A DNA stretch of 64,000 nucleotides from the NCBI GenBank assembly GCA_004794655.1, contig SMMW01000001.1:5267001-5331000 (forward strand). Reading direction: 5' to 3'. Below are positions 26,866 to 41,500 of the stretch, piece by piece. A program made the position numbers and the translations under genes. This stretch comes from Marisa cornuarietis (Eukaryota; Mollusca; Gastropoda; Architaenioglossa; Ampullariidae). How positions within the stretch are numbered: position 1 is the stretch's first letter; each line of letters begins with the position of its first letter. A model generated the notes under the pieces. That model saw nothing but the letters and a program-made list of their open reading frames with translations. It was not told where the DNA came from and made no database searches.

Positions 26866-29800
26866 CTGTCAACAGGAACAGCAAACAGCATGTCAAACTG
26901 TCCCCAGGAAAATGCACGCAACCGAAGTGCTAAAAATAAAATGTTACAAAAATACTCAACACACGACTGAAATTTTATCATTTACAAAGAAAAAGTATGC
27001 AAAATTATACAGATGAAAGCAATCGTCACATTATAAACTTACCTCGTAGCCAAGTTTTTTCAGGAATATTTCTAATAATGGTGGTTCTTGGCCAAAAAAT
27101 CTGTGAAGAAAACACAACACAATCAAAAAAGTATATTTTTCAGATTTCATTAGGGTTTATCAATTTTGGAGTTTTATTTCATCCTAAACTCCCAAAACAA
27201 GATCTTTTCATTCTTAAAAAAAATTAAGAAATTTGGCCCAACGCGAAGTGTGAAGTGCGAAGTATGAAATCCTAGCTTCTTCCATGGTCACATAAATTTT
27301 TATCAGCGTGTCAACATGTCACGGGAATGTGTCAAATCTCGGCAGCCCCAACCCCACTTATCCCCCTTCACTTACTGAGTCAGTTTATTAATTCTCTTGG
27401 GGTTTGTCAACGACGGTATCCACCCTCGGAACTTGTCAAACGGCGTCACTACATCCCTCGGACTCTCGGGGGGCGCCGCCGCTCCCTTCTGCTTCAGCTC
27501 GCGCAGCTCTCTTTTCAGGAGGTCAACGTCACGACACAGGCTGTTGTGCGCGCGCAGCTCGGAGGAGACATGAGCGATGCTGCGCGCTAACGTCACCACG
27601 TGGGACTCGAGCCTCTGGAAGCGTTTGTTGAAAGACCTGCAGCCACAGACCATGGACATCATTGCCCTTTCTTCGACGCTTGTAACACAAACATTAATAT
27701 TCAAAGAACGAGGTCCACAAATCTATCAATACCTAGGTACACATCATCGGAAGTTTAAAAAAAATTGTTTAATGTTTTTTTTAATGGTTCCGAGAGCAAG
27801 ACTTCTGAGTCTCGACATGGACGTGCTAGCTCATCTATCGAGCAGAATGACAATCTTTTCACCTAGCAGACCAGTCAGACCAGTCTGTAGGCCCATAACA
27901 AACCATCAGTGTGACGTACTTAAGGTCTCTGCTGACGCCTGGCCGATGGAGTGTGCTGGAGGGGGCCCGCAGGTGCCGACCTTTCTTGAAGGAGCTGGTG
28001 TCCGAACTGGCGATGCTCCAGCGCCGCCCACCGCGCGTGTGGGCTCCCTGGTCGCCGCCCACTTTCCGCAGCACGTCGTGGTACATGCTCTCCAGCTTCT
28101 GCAGCTGCCCCCGGAGTGAGCGTGCGTCCCGGGACACCAGCGTGTCAGTGTCCGACAGTTCCGACGGCTCAACCATTAGAAACGTGTTGTCCACGTCAAA
28201 GGACAGGTTGTTGCTCTCGCTGCATGTCTCTCGAACGTCATCCAGACTCTGACTTCGAACTGGAGACAAAGGTACGGATACGATTGGACAAAAGAAAGAG
28301 AGAGAGAGAAGAAGGTGAGATTGTCACTAGAATAGTGTGCACGGCCTCTCAACACACAGTGCCATGATATATTCCAGAATACAGCCACGAAGCGTACATA
28401 CGACGGTGGTCCTCTAAGATTGTTATTGAGCTAGACAGCACGTACAGATGTACAGAGCAATACCTACAGATGTACTTATTACGGAATACTTGATAGTGAT
28501 AATAAATGTTTGTGGAGATATTGTGATGTTTGGTCAACGCCGATACTCCCTTACAAGGCATTTCTCAAACTGTATCTTCGTCGCATGACTGTGAATGAAA
28601 TACGCTTAAATGCTGGGTGCACACATGGGAAACCGGTCAGACTGATATTTAAGGTAAGGATAGAACACCTGTACATAAAGTAAGGATAGACTGATTAGAG
28701 AAAAGGTAATTGAGTGAGCGCGCGCATAAGGCAGGGTATGAAGGTAGGGCTAGGGAGGAGGGAGGGTACATCAAGTTCTCACCAAACTGTCGACTTCCGT
28801 CCACACCATCTATCGTGGGGACAGACATTTTTGTTAAAGCCCCATGAGCTGGTGGCCCTCTAAGACCTGCGGATCCTGTAACTCGACCCGTCTGCTGGCC
28901 GGTCGTCGCTCCCCGCCCCTCGGTCACGCTTCGCCCGCCGTTCACCGCGCTCCCTGGTGTTAAAGACGTCACGAGGAGGTCCGGGGTTCGTGCGACTGAT
29001 GGCACATCGGTCCCTTTCTGGGACGAGAGCGCCTGTCCGCCTGCCCGAGACGGAGGACCGAATGCGAAGAAACGGTTGAGAGCAGGTTGAGGGAAGGTGG
29101 AGGAGGTTGACTCGGGCTGAGAGCTGGTGGGAGACAAGGGTGGCAGAGGCGGAGTCACGGACCTGCTGGACGACGACTCGCTAGGTGCGCCCAGCCTGGC
29201 TTGGTCGTGTAGGTCGAAGATGGAGTCGTCGGCATGCAGCCTGTCCGTGCTGCCGCCGTACATGTGCTCGTCGCCGCTGTCGCTCACGAAGGCGTCGTTG
29301 ACGACGGGGCCGCCAGGTGAGCGCGCGGGCAGCCCTACTCCCAAAGGACCCACAAGTCGCGAGGGCGGTCTGGCACTAGACCTCGAGGACACGTCCCGCG
29401 TGGTAGGAGGCGCTGGAGTCGAACTTTCGCTCCTCACGGCTCCACTGGTTCGACTGCCGCTAACAGGAACCATGTCTCTTGCGCCTTGGGGTTCCGACTG
29501 GTTGTACAATAACAAAAACATTTTAAAAATCTCAACCGAAACATGTCGTAAGACTGTGCTGCAGTACAATTTCATATCACATTCATTTTTTTTCCTTCAC
29601 TTTTTTCTCTCTGTGTCCTTGCTATTATCTCTCCCATTTTCAACCACCACCATTATTATTTCAGTTTCATACCGTATCTAATTGTAATTAAGTCTTATTC
29701 TGTGATTTCAGCTCACCGCCATCATTAGTTATTATCTCCTATCTCAGTAATAAACTCTCTCTCTCTTAGTCCACAGCTCTACAAAAGACTGTTATATCAT

Positions 29801-32800
29801 GCTAAAGGGGAGGGGAGGCCCGTTTCTGTCACCTTCAGCGTCTGCGGTGTGAGCCGTGTGCTGGAAGGCCTGCTTCCAGAAGGTTCCGGATACTTGGAGG
29901 CCGGCCCTAGCATCTTGAGCTCCACCTCGTCCTCGCTACCATCGTTGTCGGTCTCCGGCTTGAAGGTGCTAAAGGTCACGTGACCCACGCTGTACGAACT
30001 CCTGTGACTGGACGACCCAGGCGTTTGACCAGGTGTGCTTGAACTTTGACCCATCGGACTCTCGCGGGCTGCCAGCTGATGAGGGTTTGTAAACGAGGAA
30101 TCTTTCTTCCATGTCTAGATAAAAGGAAAATGCAGTCAGCCTGTGAAACGGGACTAAGAATTATGGCTTCTTTCATTTAATTTGTCAGTCATCTGATGAA
30201 CGACAAAAGCTATAGAAGATGACAGCGGCAGAAAAAAAATACACACGCACTGCACTGCAAATAATGCTATTAATAATTGTAAAAGGCATAAATCACAAAG
30301 TAGCTGTCTGTGAGGAGGACGCGACATTTAGCACGACGAGATAATCTGTGTGGCAAAGGCAGAAGACATTCTTGTCGAGATAAAGGGACTTGCTGTCACG
30401 GACTCAAGAGATTTAGAGACAGGAAAGTCGGATGAAATTTATTTGTGCTGACAAAAACATCAGCATCGTGGTGGCAGCCAGATTACACGAAAAAATGATA
30501 AGGTCAGCATGAGGGATGGAAAAAGAAAGGTGGGCCATGGGAGGTGTTTAGTCTTTATGCTGACCCCTGACCCGGAAGCGGGGTAACTTATGTCCTTTTT
30601 GTACGTCGTATGTTGTGTCACTTACCTGTAAGTGTAATACACATTTTAAAACAAAATTCACAAAATCAAACGCTCTTTTCTTAATGAGGTTGTAGCGTGA
30701 GGTGGAATACACATAGTATTTTTTGTTGTTGTTGATGATTTTGTGAATTTTCTTTTAAAAAAATGACCACACACACACACACACACACACACACATTACG
30801 CGTCATTGTCAAGATGCACAATTTGCAGGTGATGCCTTGGTATTACCGTAGTCTCGTCTGGCCTGTTCAGGTGGGAGTCCCCCTCATCACGGGATTCTCG
30901 CCGCCTGGTGCCGCTGGCTGCGTCCTGTGGTCGGGCAGGTTGGCGCCACTCCGGCTGTGTGCCGAAAAGCTTGTTCCAGGTGCTTCTCATGTCGCTGGCT
31001 TTCTGGTCACTGCGCAGGGAAGAATTAAATAAATTAAAGCCTGTTGACTGACTTCCCAGTTTGACTGCGGGACTAATGAATGGTTGAATGATCGATTCAC
31101 AGATGTGCTGTTGCTGGCCTTTGCCATATACCAAGTAACGTAACACCCGAGAGAATAAAATAAAAATTTGACTTATGCAGTATTGCTACTTTTCTTTTAA
31201 AAAAAAATCAAATCAAATCACAGAAAAGAAATGGGTCGCATTTTACCATTTGACTGACATTAGCTAGCGAGCGAAGGTAAGGATTACAGTTAAAGGGAAG
31301 CTACTCATGGTTATGTAAAATCTAAATACGCTGGAGTTAGTGTACTTGAATCTCGAAGGGGGCAAGCACGACTGCATCAGTTAAAGCGTACACCCCACCT
31401 TTGCTGAGAAGCACCGGGAATGGACAAAATGCGAGGTTCTGGCAGGTAGTTTAGGATGGCCATTTGCCCTGGAGGCTGTGGAGCCGGTTGCCGTGGATAC
31501 GAAGGATTGCCTGTACGCGACGGTTCACGTTTCATGAGGACTTCCCCGCGAGGTCCTTGATATCTTTCTGATGGCCTTGAAGGCTGCACGGGACAGAGGG
31601 ATTTCAGTGATTAAAATCGAGGTTAGAAACTGGCCCAGGACAAACTTAAATTTATTCATCCATTCATGCATAGGTGTATGTTGTAGAAGTGCGCTAGTGC
31701 GAATATGGTACATGGTTGTTGACGATTTAGTCTATGTATGATTTATGTAAAGCGCCAAGAGCAAATTTTTGGAAAGGTACCATATATATCTTCATCATCA
31801 TTATTATTATAGGTGTATCCACACAGACATGAAGGCATAAAGACAGCTGTAATGGGACTCACCACATAGCCTTGGTCTGGAGGCACGCGCTCCCTCATCC
31901 CTGCATCTGCTGTAGCCCCCAGTGTCGCCCCATCCCCGTAGGAACGAGGAGGGGGTGGCGGAAGCAGCAACTCTCCGTCATAAAACTAACAACATAAAGA
32001 GCCCACAACCAGTTTCTGCACTTTCGGTGTGCATGCTAATCTTTGTCAAGACATCTAAATAAAGCGAATCATAATTTTATTTCAGTACGGTTAACAATAT
32101 ATTATATATATGCAAACCTGCATACACATATTCGTGCATTTTACACAGATATATACATACATAGACTTCCTTTTTATCAGTAACTTAATCTGTATTTTTC
32201 GAGGGCAACAAATGAATATATATTTTAAAACTTATTCACTACCATCCGTCATCTAGAATAAAGACTGAATTCTACTCTGTCAGCCCTGCAGTAACCAGCA
32301 AGAGGGCAACTCGCCCTCGATGAGGTAACCGACCTGCTGGGCGCTGGGGACGGCGGGCCTGTCGCTGTCGAGTAGAAGTTTCCTCAGTCTTTCCTCCACC
32401 CCGAGACTTGATGCTGGCGACTTGATCCCGCTCTCCACTGGAAGCTGTCACCACAACGGGGTGGAAAAAAATCCGCAAATAGTATGCAACATTTAAGTCG
32501 ATGGATGGAATATGTGGACTGGAAGAAGAGTTGGGTCCGTGGCTGCACCGAGGTGGAGGGGGATGGGGGAGACAACTCCCCAGTCACATCCTGTTCGTAA
32601 GTGATCAGGTCCCCGCGTGGCGATCGTACCGACACGACGTTGGTGTGAGTTCTCATTAGAACAGCACTACACTGACGTCACTCAAACTGCCTCCCACATT
32701 TCTTGGGGCACTCGTCAGGCCATGACTTGGCCGTACTCCTGTGCCAGTCCGCACGAAGATGCCTTGTTCATTGCTGCGATACACAGAGAACTAAAGGTCG

Positions 32801-35216
32801 ACGTTCTAATTTAATATGTGCACGCCAAACCTTACTTACCCTCAAGATATCTCCAACCACCAGTGTTTTCTCATGTTGCCCGTTAACTATAGTGATGGCT
32901 GTACGATCAAAGTGCTACCTGTGAGTCAGCACTAGGTTTTACCGTCAGTATACGATCCGCGATACACGAAATACAGCAGGGTCTTCACCCGGAAAGTAAC
33001 ACAAATCGAGGCCAGGTCCTGAGCCCGGGTATACTATCCCACTAGGCCACTACCCATTTCCCCACCACCCTCCCCGCCTTTTCGGTCAGGCCTGCTGGGA
33101 ATAATCTGAATATTCTCGAGAAGACAGGAGTAAGAAAGAACCTCGTGAGTTATGCCATTTTGCTGTTCCTGTGTTTGGGTGTTTGGTAAATGTTCTTTGC
33201 ATGTGATTTGCATAAATGATGTGCTTCCGGCTTACTGCTTACAAGGGTCAGTGTCAGCCACGAGGCAGACTTCGCAGCAAAGACGCGTTCAATATGGGGC
33301 GCCAAAAGGGGAATTTTCTCAAATTTGCTATTTCTAGCTATACATTGCAATGTAAAATTATAGAATGCAATGTATAGCTATACATTGCATTTTATACTTA
33401 TAGATTGCATTTTATATTTATACAATTCATTCGATACTTATAGATTGCATTCTATAGCTATACATTGCAATGTAGAGCTAGAGAGAGAAAAACTCGGTAA
33501 AAACCGAAGTGTTTCATTTATATTATACTCAGAAGTTGCTATCCAATTCATGTTATATATACCTTTCAATTCTTTAGCTATAGAATGCATTCTAGCTATA
33601 CATTTGAAATCTATATTTATACATTGCATTCTATAACTTCTGACTTGAAATGTATACGGAACGAGGCTGGCTCATTTGCATATGAGAAAAGAAGGTCAAA
33701 GACCAACCAATCAGTGCGCTCGTAGCAGTGGCCTTCTTCGTTCTTGTGCAACTACAAAACTATGCAGTTCAAGAGGAAAACCATAAGTCTAAGGGTCGAG
33801 TAGAATAGTACCCCTACCCCCTTTGGTTTTGTAACGTCTGACCACCCGCATTTTCTTCCAAACAGAATACGAGAGGGAAGGAGATTTCGTGCGCATGGCA
33901 TTCAGCACTCACTCTCAGCTTGACGGCGGTCTGGTATCCCGAATTTATTGCAGGTAGTGGGTTGGCCAGTGTCTCGTATTAGCACATTACAATGTATAGC
34001 TATAGAATGCAATCTATAAGTAAAGAATGAATTGTATAAATATAAAATGCAATCTATAAGTATAAAATGCAATGTATAGCTATACGTTGCATTCTATAAT
34101 TATACATTGCAATGTATAGCTAGAAATAGCAAATTTGAGAACATTCCCCTTTTGGCGCCCCATAGTTCAAGAGCTCAGCGCCAACAAAGACGATACATAT
34201 TACAGTACATTACAGTGTATTACAGTATGGTACAGTACAGAAATGTCAGGTAAAAACATTTTTACAAAAAGAGTTCTGTAGCTGAAGCTTTGCTCACCCT
34301 TTCGCTTTATTGCGAGTAGCAGTGTGGCAACAAGCAGACACGTACTACAACACAAAGAATAATTTACTGAGGCGGAATGGCTATGTGTTCAACATGAGTT
34401 TCATCGAATTGTCACTAAATGTTTCACTGAAAAGAATGGGATGAAAGTAAATAAAATTACGATGAACATCTGCTCTAATGGCAAATACCCACAGTATTTG
34501 AGCATGTTAGTAATAAGCAGTTTCAAGGTATACAAAGGTAAGCTGAAGGTGGTCCCGAGGGCGGTGCCTACTACGTCTACCTCACTGCCTTATCTTCCCC
34601 TACCCTCTAAGGAGTCTCAGGTACTCACTCCACAGTTGGGTAAACTGGGGAAAGTACGCTGCCTCATGCGGGTTTCGAACCAGCTAGAGTGCGCGTCATC
34701 ATATTCAAACATTATTGCTGTAATGAATCAGGATGTCCTCTTCTCACACGTAAAAAGAAATGCAAAAGAAATATTATGTTTATCATAGGACAATGTGACA
34801 TACAAAACATTGCATTAAGAAGACGAGGAATGTAAAGAAGGAATTTAATAAATCAAAGTCAATCAATTACCGTAAAACAGCAAACCATCAGGTATTCTTC
34901 CATGACAAAGTGTTTTAGCAAATCATCTCCGAGTAGTAAAATATTTCAGAAAGAAAAGGGCTTTTAAGCAGCAAAATGACTTAGATCACAATAGCAAGCA
35001 GTCATCATCAAACGACATAGAAGCAAATAACAGACAACAAATAAAGCAGAAAATAAATCTCAACAAAAGCAGGTTAGCGTTTTGTGATCAGGGCTTGCAA
35101 GCCAAACGAACACAACTGCTTAAAACATGCCACGCAGACGCTGTGTGGTGGTGGTGGTGGTGGTGGAGGTGGTGGTGGTGGTAGTGGTGTGTGCGTGTGT
35201 GTGTTTGTGTGTGTGC

Positions 35217-35247
<31 letters not shown>

Positions 35248-38200
35248 GATGGGAAAGAAGAGAAAGATTTCTTCAATAATCGATAGCAGCGTTACGGTGC
35301 GACTCTGCAGGCCAACACGCCCGTGAATATTAAATATTGAGTCCAAATATGAGCGAAGCGTCAAGCAGCGTGCAGAAAAACCGCAAACATAACAGCAAGT
35401 AAAACTTGCTTTCGCTTCCTCATCTTCATTATTCATGACATTTGCCAATGCCTACAACTTCATTATTAATGACATTTTGGAAACGCCAGTGGTTTCCAGG
35501 GTGCACGTTCACGCACCACATATTTCATGAACATTTGCCATCGAATAACGAGTTTTATTCCAAGATTGACATTACAGTTTTTGTATTTACCGACTTGCCA
35601 CTGTCTCTGCCACTCGCAGTGTGTGACTGCCACCCACCCACCCACCTCCTACGTTTTAGCCGCCCATGCCACGTCTCACTGCCCTTACCCCTACGTGGAG
35701 ACTGTTATTATAAAACAAAAACTTTACTGCAATTATCTTCAGTATGAAAACAATTATTTCAGCTCCCTTATCTTCGCTTTTTCAAGGCAATTATCTTCAT
35801 TTTTAACGGCAGTTTCTGGCAGCTCAATCATTATTGTTACCAAACCAAAAGTTTCGACAGGAGATACGGCATCAGAAACAAAGAAAAAAATTGATTGATT
35901 GATTGGGTATTGTTATAAGAGCTTAGCTCCAGTAAAGGGGAAAGAGAAAGAAATAAATAGAAAGGGAGAGAAAGAAAGCAAGAGAGAGAGAGAGAGATTT
36001 TCATTGATTGGTTCATTCTTTATTACTAAAAGAGCTTAAACCCAGAAGGGGGAGAGTCATCGGTCAAGAAGGTGAAAGAGTAGGGGAGATAAGAGGCGAA
36101 CTGTCAGTCCCGATGGCGTGGACGATGAAAGATTTGTGTTCGCCGGGTGTCCTGGCTTCAACATTACTATGAAACCAAATGTAAAGTAATGAGTCCACAT
36201 TCTTCCCTTAAAGAAAGAACAAATAGAATGCTGATTGTCCAAATAACTCTGGCTCTGGTGTGTCACCGCTGTAGAGTATAGCCTGCATGGTGCTACACCT
36301 GTAGAGCCTAAAAACAGAGTGTGCAGGTTGTGAAAAAAGTCTACCTACCCTCGAATAAAACAGAGTAATTACAATTCTATTGTTAAACCTGTTTTATTAT
36401 CACGGAAATCAACGATACATTTGTTTGTCCTTAGTAGTTGACGGAATGGTGTGGAGTCACTGTTGATTAAGTGATACAACCACATGGTAACATGTAATCC
36501 CCTGCTGTATCCATTAGGTAAACCGTGATAGCTCTTGATTGTGATGTACCCACTGGGTAAGCTGTGATCGCTGAGATACCCACCAGGTAAACTGTGATAA
36601 TAACTATGCCATCTGATGCATCACTGGGTGTCAATTAAGAACATGACCACTGCTCAAGAAACACCGAGCGATGCCGAGCCTTTACCTGCGTAAACCCGAG
36701 CGTGAAACACGACATCATTAGGGAAAATCACAACGAAACGCCATCCGAGAACTACAGCAAACTACACCACGACGACGGCCACGTCACCGCTACGGGACAA
36801 GGACGTACAGGCATGCAACAATCAGTGAACAAAGTCCGACTTTGCATGCAGCATATCGCCAGCGACTGAGTATGGTCGAAACATGCCGCCCTTTTCCACA
36901 ACAAAACGGTTTGAAAAGCCCACAACCATAGAGACGGTGCAGCCACAGACCCAAGCAGACATTTGAGGTGGGGGGGGGGAGTCATGCTTTTAACAACAAA
37001 CAGCCTGCAATAGCGTACGCTTTATGCACATGCTAAACTTTCGTTCATGCTAAAGATTTCGTGCTGCTGTTTACACTGTTTAAACTTTTCGTCTAAAAAA
37101 ATATAACTGACCAGTTTCTAGTGTAAAACATGATGTGCGAAAACAAACAGTCACATCAAACGTTTAGTGACAAAAACGGATGTCTCCTCCCTCAACTCCA
37201 CCCAACCCCCCAGCCCCCGGCTAAAGTAATTTCGAAAAGGGTCCACGTGCACAACATCATGACAATCAGCACTGTATCAGCAACAAATTATTAACGACAG
37301 GATGTTCTTTAAAACAAAGAACAGTTGATGATCAACTTGTAATCAGATGCTAATGTACTGTCAAGACGAAAAAGAAAACAAAAGCAGAAAGGGCTTAGAA
37401 TCACTGCTGGGTCAACTGTGCAAAAAATATTAGTTCGCGTGCTTGTTGCAATAACAAAAATAACAAGAATTTCAAGACTGCTTCAATAAAGATATAGTTT
37501 GGCCTCTAACTGTGACCAGACTTTACACTAAAACCGCACAAGTGTTTTCTGGAGAGCGGGCAAATATTATTATTCCATTAAGCCTCTTAGATTTTTACTT
37601 CAGCTGGGGGTCACAGCATCAAAACATTTCTTTACTCTTTTATTGCAATTTCGCGGTGGTTTCAGCTTTCTGACAGCTCTACAAACTTGTAACCTGAGCG
37701 AAGCAAAAGCTCCAGACCAAGTGTCATTCTCCTCTGTTCACGCTCGTTACATTACACACAGAAAGTTGAGAGAAATTCAGGTCAAAGTGGTCTGGCCCAT
37801 GAACGACTTCTGTCGCTTCCTCAGGCCAATAGTTGGTAGACAGTAAGTCAAACATAGTGTCCCACAACATCCCAAGCGGAGTGGACACCCAGGTCCTGCA
37901 TGTCTCTCTCTACACTCTCCATGTCCGTCTTTATAGTGGTACACATGTCATGGCGGCAAAGGTCGCTCTCACACTCAGGTACCTGTTTCAGAGTAGGTCC
38001 TGCAGCCCAGGCTACCCCAAGGGTGGTCGGCGGTCTCTCTGGTGGCACACCTGACGACACGCCTGTTGGGTTGGATGGAGGACGCGGACCAGAAGCAGTT
38101 TTACCTGTCGCCAGGTGAGTGTCGTTGTCGTGAAGTGATCTCTCATCTTGTCTATGGATGTGACCGTACACGTTGCGATCTTTGTTGAGCTGCAAGAAAA

Positions 38201-38512
38201 AAATAAAAATAAAAAAACCCCACTCGTCTGTATCCTGATAAGTCATACGCTCTGGAAATTGTAATCTGAAATAGATCTTCATTTCTTCTTTCCCTTCACA
38301 CCTCTCCTGATGCTTGTGTGCCTGTCCACCTGTGCCTCTTTCTAGTCTACCTTTTATCTGTCTGTCTGCTTGTCTTTCAGGAGTAAATCACATTTATCAC
38401 ACTTTATGTAAATTACACTACCTTCGATTACTTGCTTCCTTTGCGACCAAGAGGTACAGTAGATTGATAACACCATCGATGGTGGGATAAAGTTCTATAC
38501 AGAGCGTCAACT

Positions 38513-38543
<31 letters not shown>

Positions 38544-41500
38544 TAATAAAATAAATGTCGAGAAGGAAGGAGTTAAGGGAAAGTGCAGGCAATACCCGCC
38601 TTGCGAGGTGCCGGTGCTCACCGTGGCAGAGTGGTCAGCGAAGGCCGGCTGTGGCCTGTACATCGGCCCCTCTGTGGACATCATCCCAGGCACCACGCGG
38701 CTCGCTTCTAGGGCTGTAACGTTCCTACTCTGCACGGGCAGTGACGTATCTGCAGCGGTCAGCAAGACCATCTCTTACGCACCCAAACGGCGACAGTGGG
38801 GGGTTAAAAACTACCTCATCATTCGTTGTGCTTTTTATAAAATAGGATTTCTTCATTTCTTTACCGATTATATTTTTGGGGGAATTTAAAATAACAAACT
38901 TGCAAACATCACATATAGCGATCATCGTGCTTAAAGAAATAACAGTTTTTGTATTAAATAAATCGTTATCATCATCGTCGTCATGATCTCTGTCATCGTC
39001 ATTATCTTCGTGTTTGGCACTGTCGTCGTCATATCGTCATGTTTGTCAGCGCACCTCTCATATGTACCGGTACCGGACGGTGGAGCTGGGGGGAGGTGGT
39101 CACGCGGCCTGGCATGATGAGTGAGTGGTCCAACCGACACGGGGACGGCGCCCTCAAGGTCAAGGTCGGTTCCTTCAAAGCTGCTGCTTGGTCCCCGTCA
39201 CCTTTAGTGCGACTCCCTGGAGACAGCCTTAGACCCTGGTGACACGAGGGAAACCCTCGTAAAACAGGTGCAATATACGATAAACATTGTGGAAGGTGTA
39301 AGAACAATTTAAGAGCAATAACATAGGCGAGAAAGAGAGAGAGAGAGAGACGACAAACTTTGCAAAACAATAGCAGTACCCGAAGCTCCTGCCAGCTACC
39401 CAACTGTGCTTACGGGACATTCTACCAAAGACTTGAATAATAATTAAAAATAATTCCTACAACTTAATTAACAACTAAAAAGATGGACGAGGTACAGAAG
39501 GAGGGGTGTTTAATAGGACGAGGTACACTGCAGGCAGAGTGCGACTGGACAAAACAGCAGGAGCGTAAACAAAGAGGAAAAAAAAAAGACAGCAAATGGT
39601 CGGAACATCGCTGCTCTCATTGTCTTTCATCTCAAAAGTAAACACCTCAAACGCGCACGATGCTCACCGGGAGGAAGCGACGGCAGAAACAGTTTCGATC
39701 TCAGAAACCGCGGGGAACAGTTTTTATCCCCGACGAGGCGTGACAGCCCGTCTCCCTCCCCCCCCCCACTCCCCTGTTTCCTCCTGGTGGAGATCGATAT
39801 AACATGGTGTACAAAAGCTGTTTGATCGGTTGAACCAATTTCTTTCCCCAAATGGCATTTACTTTCACGAGCTTCGCGAACATCTGGAGAAGCGGCAGGC
39901 TTCCCTGTTAATCTGCCGATGAAATGTCAAGAGGTCGTTTTTGCCTTGGGTTTATATCTTGTGATGCTAACGAATATTTCTTGTCCCGTTGCTTGCCTTC
40001 CCCCTTTTTTATGTTCATCACCGTGCGCTTGTGAAAATTATGCTCCGTTAACAAAATCATGGATCAAGCGATAGGAATGTCGGACTATTTTTTTTTTTTT
40101 TTGTCCCCAAACTTCAGTTTAGGTTCAGTGCGACCTAGAACCACAACTTCAGTCTAACTGCAGTGTGATCCAAAACTTCAGTCTCCTTTCAGTGTAACCC
40201 AAAAGTTCAGACTAACTTCTTGATTGACGTGTGTCTGCACAGTCTTTGAAGACTGATGCAAGCAAAGCCACTTACAAAATATGCGTGCACTGGTTTGTGT
40301 ACACACAAACACACATCAACAAACAAATCACACTTCCCACACTTCTATACACTAATAAACCCACATATCCGAAAACAGCAAAAAGGAAAAAGTACAAATG
40401 ACTGATTCGTGTTGTAGGTTGCTCTGTTAAACATTGTTTGCCCCCAGCAACAAAAGTGACGCGTGCAGGGTACAAGTTGGAATCAGGCAATGATACCCGG
40501 TATTGTCTTATGTCAGTCTTTAGTCTACCTTGGTGTGGCTCCACATCTTACACTTACATCATATTGTCGTCGAAGTTTCCCCAGGAGCTGCAGCGACGCT
40601 TTCAGGTCCCCCTGGGCCAGATCTGAAAACCAAAGTCCATCTGACAGGTCAGCAGGTCAGCCGGCCAGAGAGGCCAACGTGTTAGGATAAAGATCAGCTG
40701 AAAGGGAAATGGTAATTAAATTTGGGCTTAAATGTTTTCAATCATGTCGACCAAACTTCCTGGATAAAAATGAATCGTTCACTTAGAATCACGTCTAAAA
40801 CACAGTTAACATGGGCCGATCCATGAAACCGCCATGTTTTCCTACTCTTTTGTGAAAGAAAACAAACTCTAATGCGTGACGTAGGCGGACCAATATGGAC
40901 AAGTGTCAAACGATCCCCAGTTTACCATTTCCCTTGGTTTTCTATTTCACCAAATGTGACTCAAAAATGAATAAGGATAAGTGAATAACCAGACTGGAGA
41001 GAAAAAAATGGCTGCAACCAGATGTGAGACAAAGAGCGGTTCATGGTAACCACGTGAAGGGCAGTGAATGATCAAAAAGCGACTTTTGGAGAATGAAATG
41101 TAAATGTTGAATGAAGAGGCTACGCAGTTTGTTTTTGATGATGAACATGGTCACCAACGACCTACGCCTGTACGTACCACTTGCTTGTATTCCGATGACG
41201 TCAACACCGTGGGCCGCCAGGTGAGCCAGACAACGGTCAAGGTTGACCAAGGCCTGAGGTCTGGACAGGTGACCTTCGTGCTCCACGGATGTGACCTTAC
41301 TGTTGGCTGAAAACAAGAAACTGCTGATGTCTTATACGGCTATTGAACAGACCTCGATGGAACTCTATAACATTGTACTATGATACGTAAATTGTAGGAG
41401 ACAGTTGGTTATAGAGGATGCTTGCCACACTGTAAGCTAGGGATGATTTTGGAGAACTATGCATGACCTTGACCCCAGATTAGGGGTTGGACCTCTTCCG

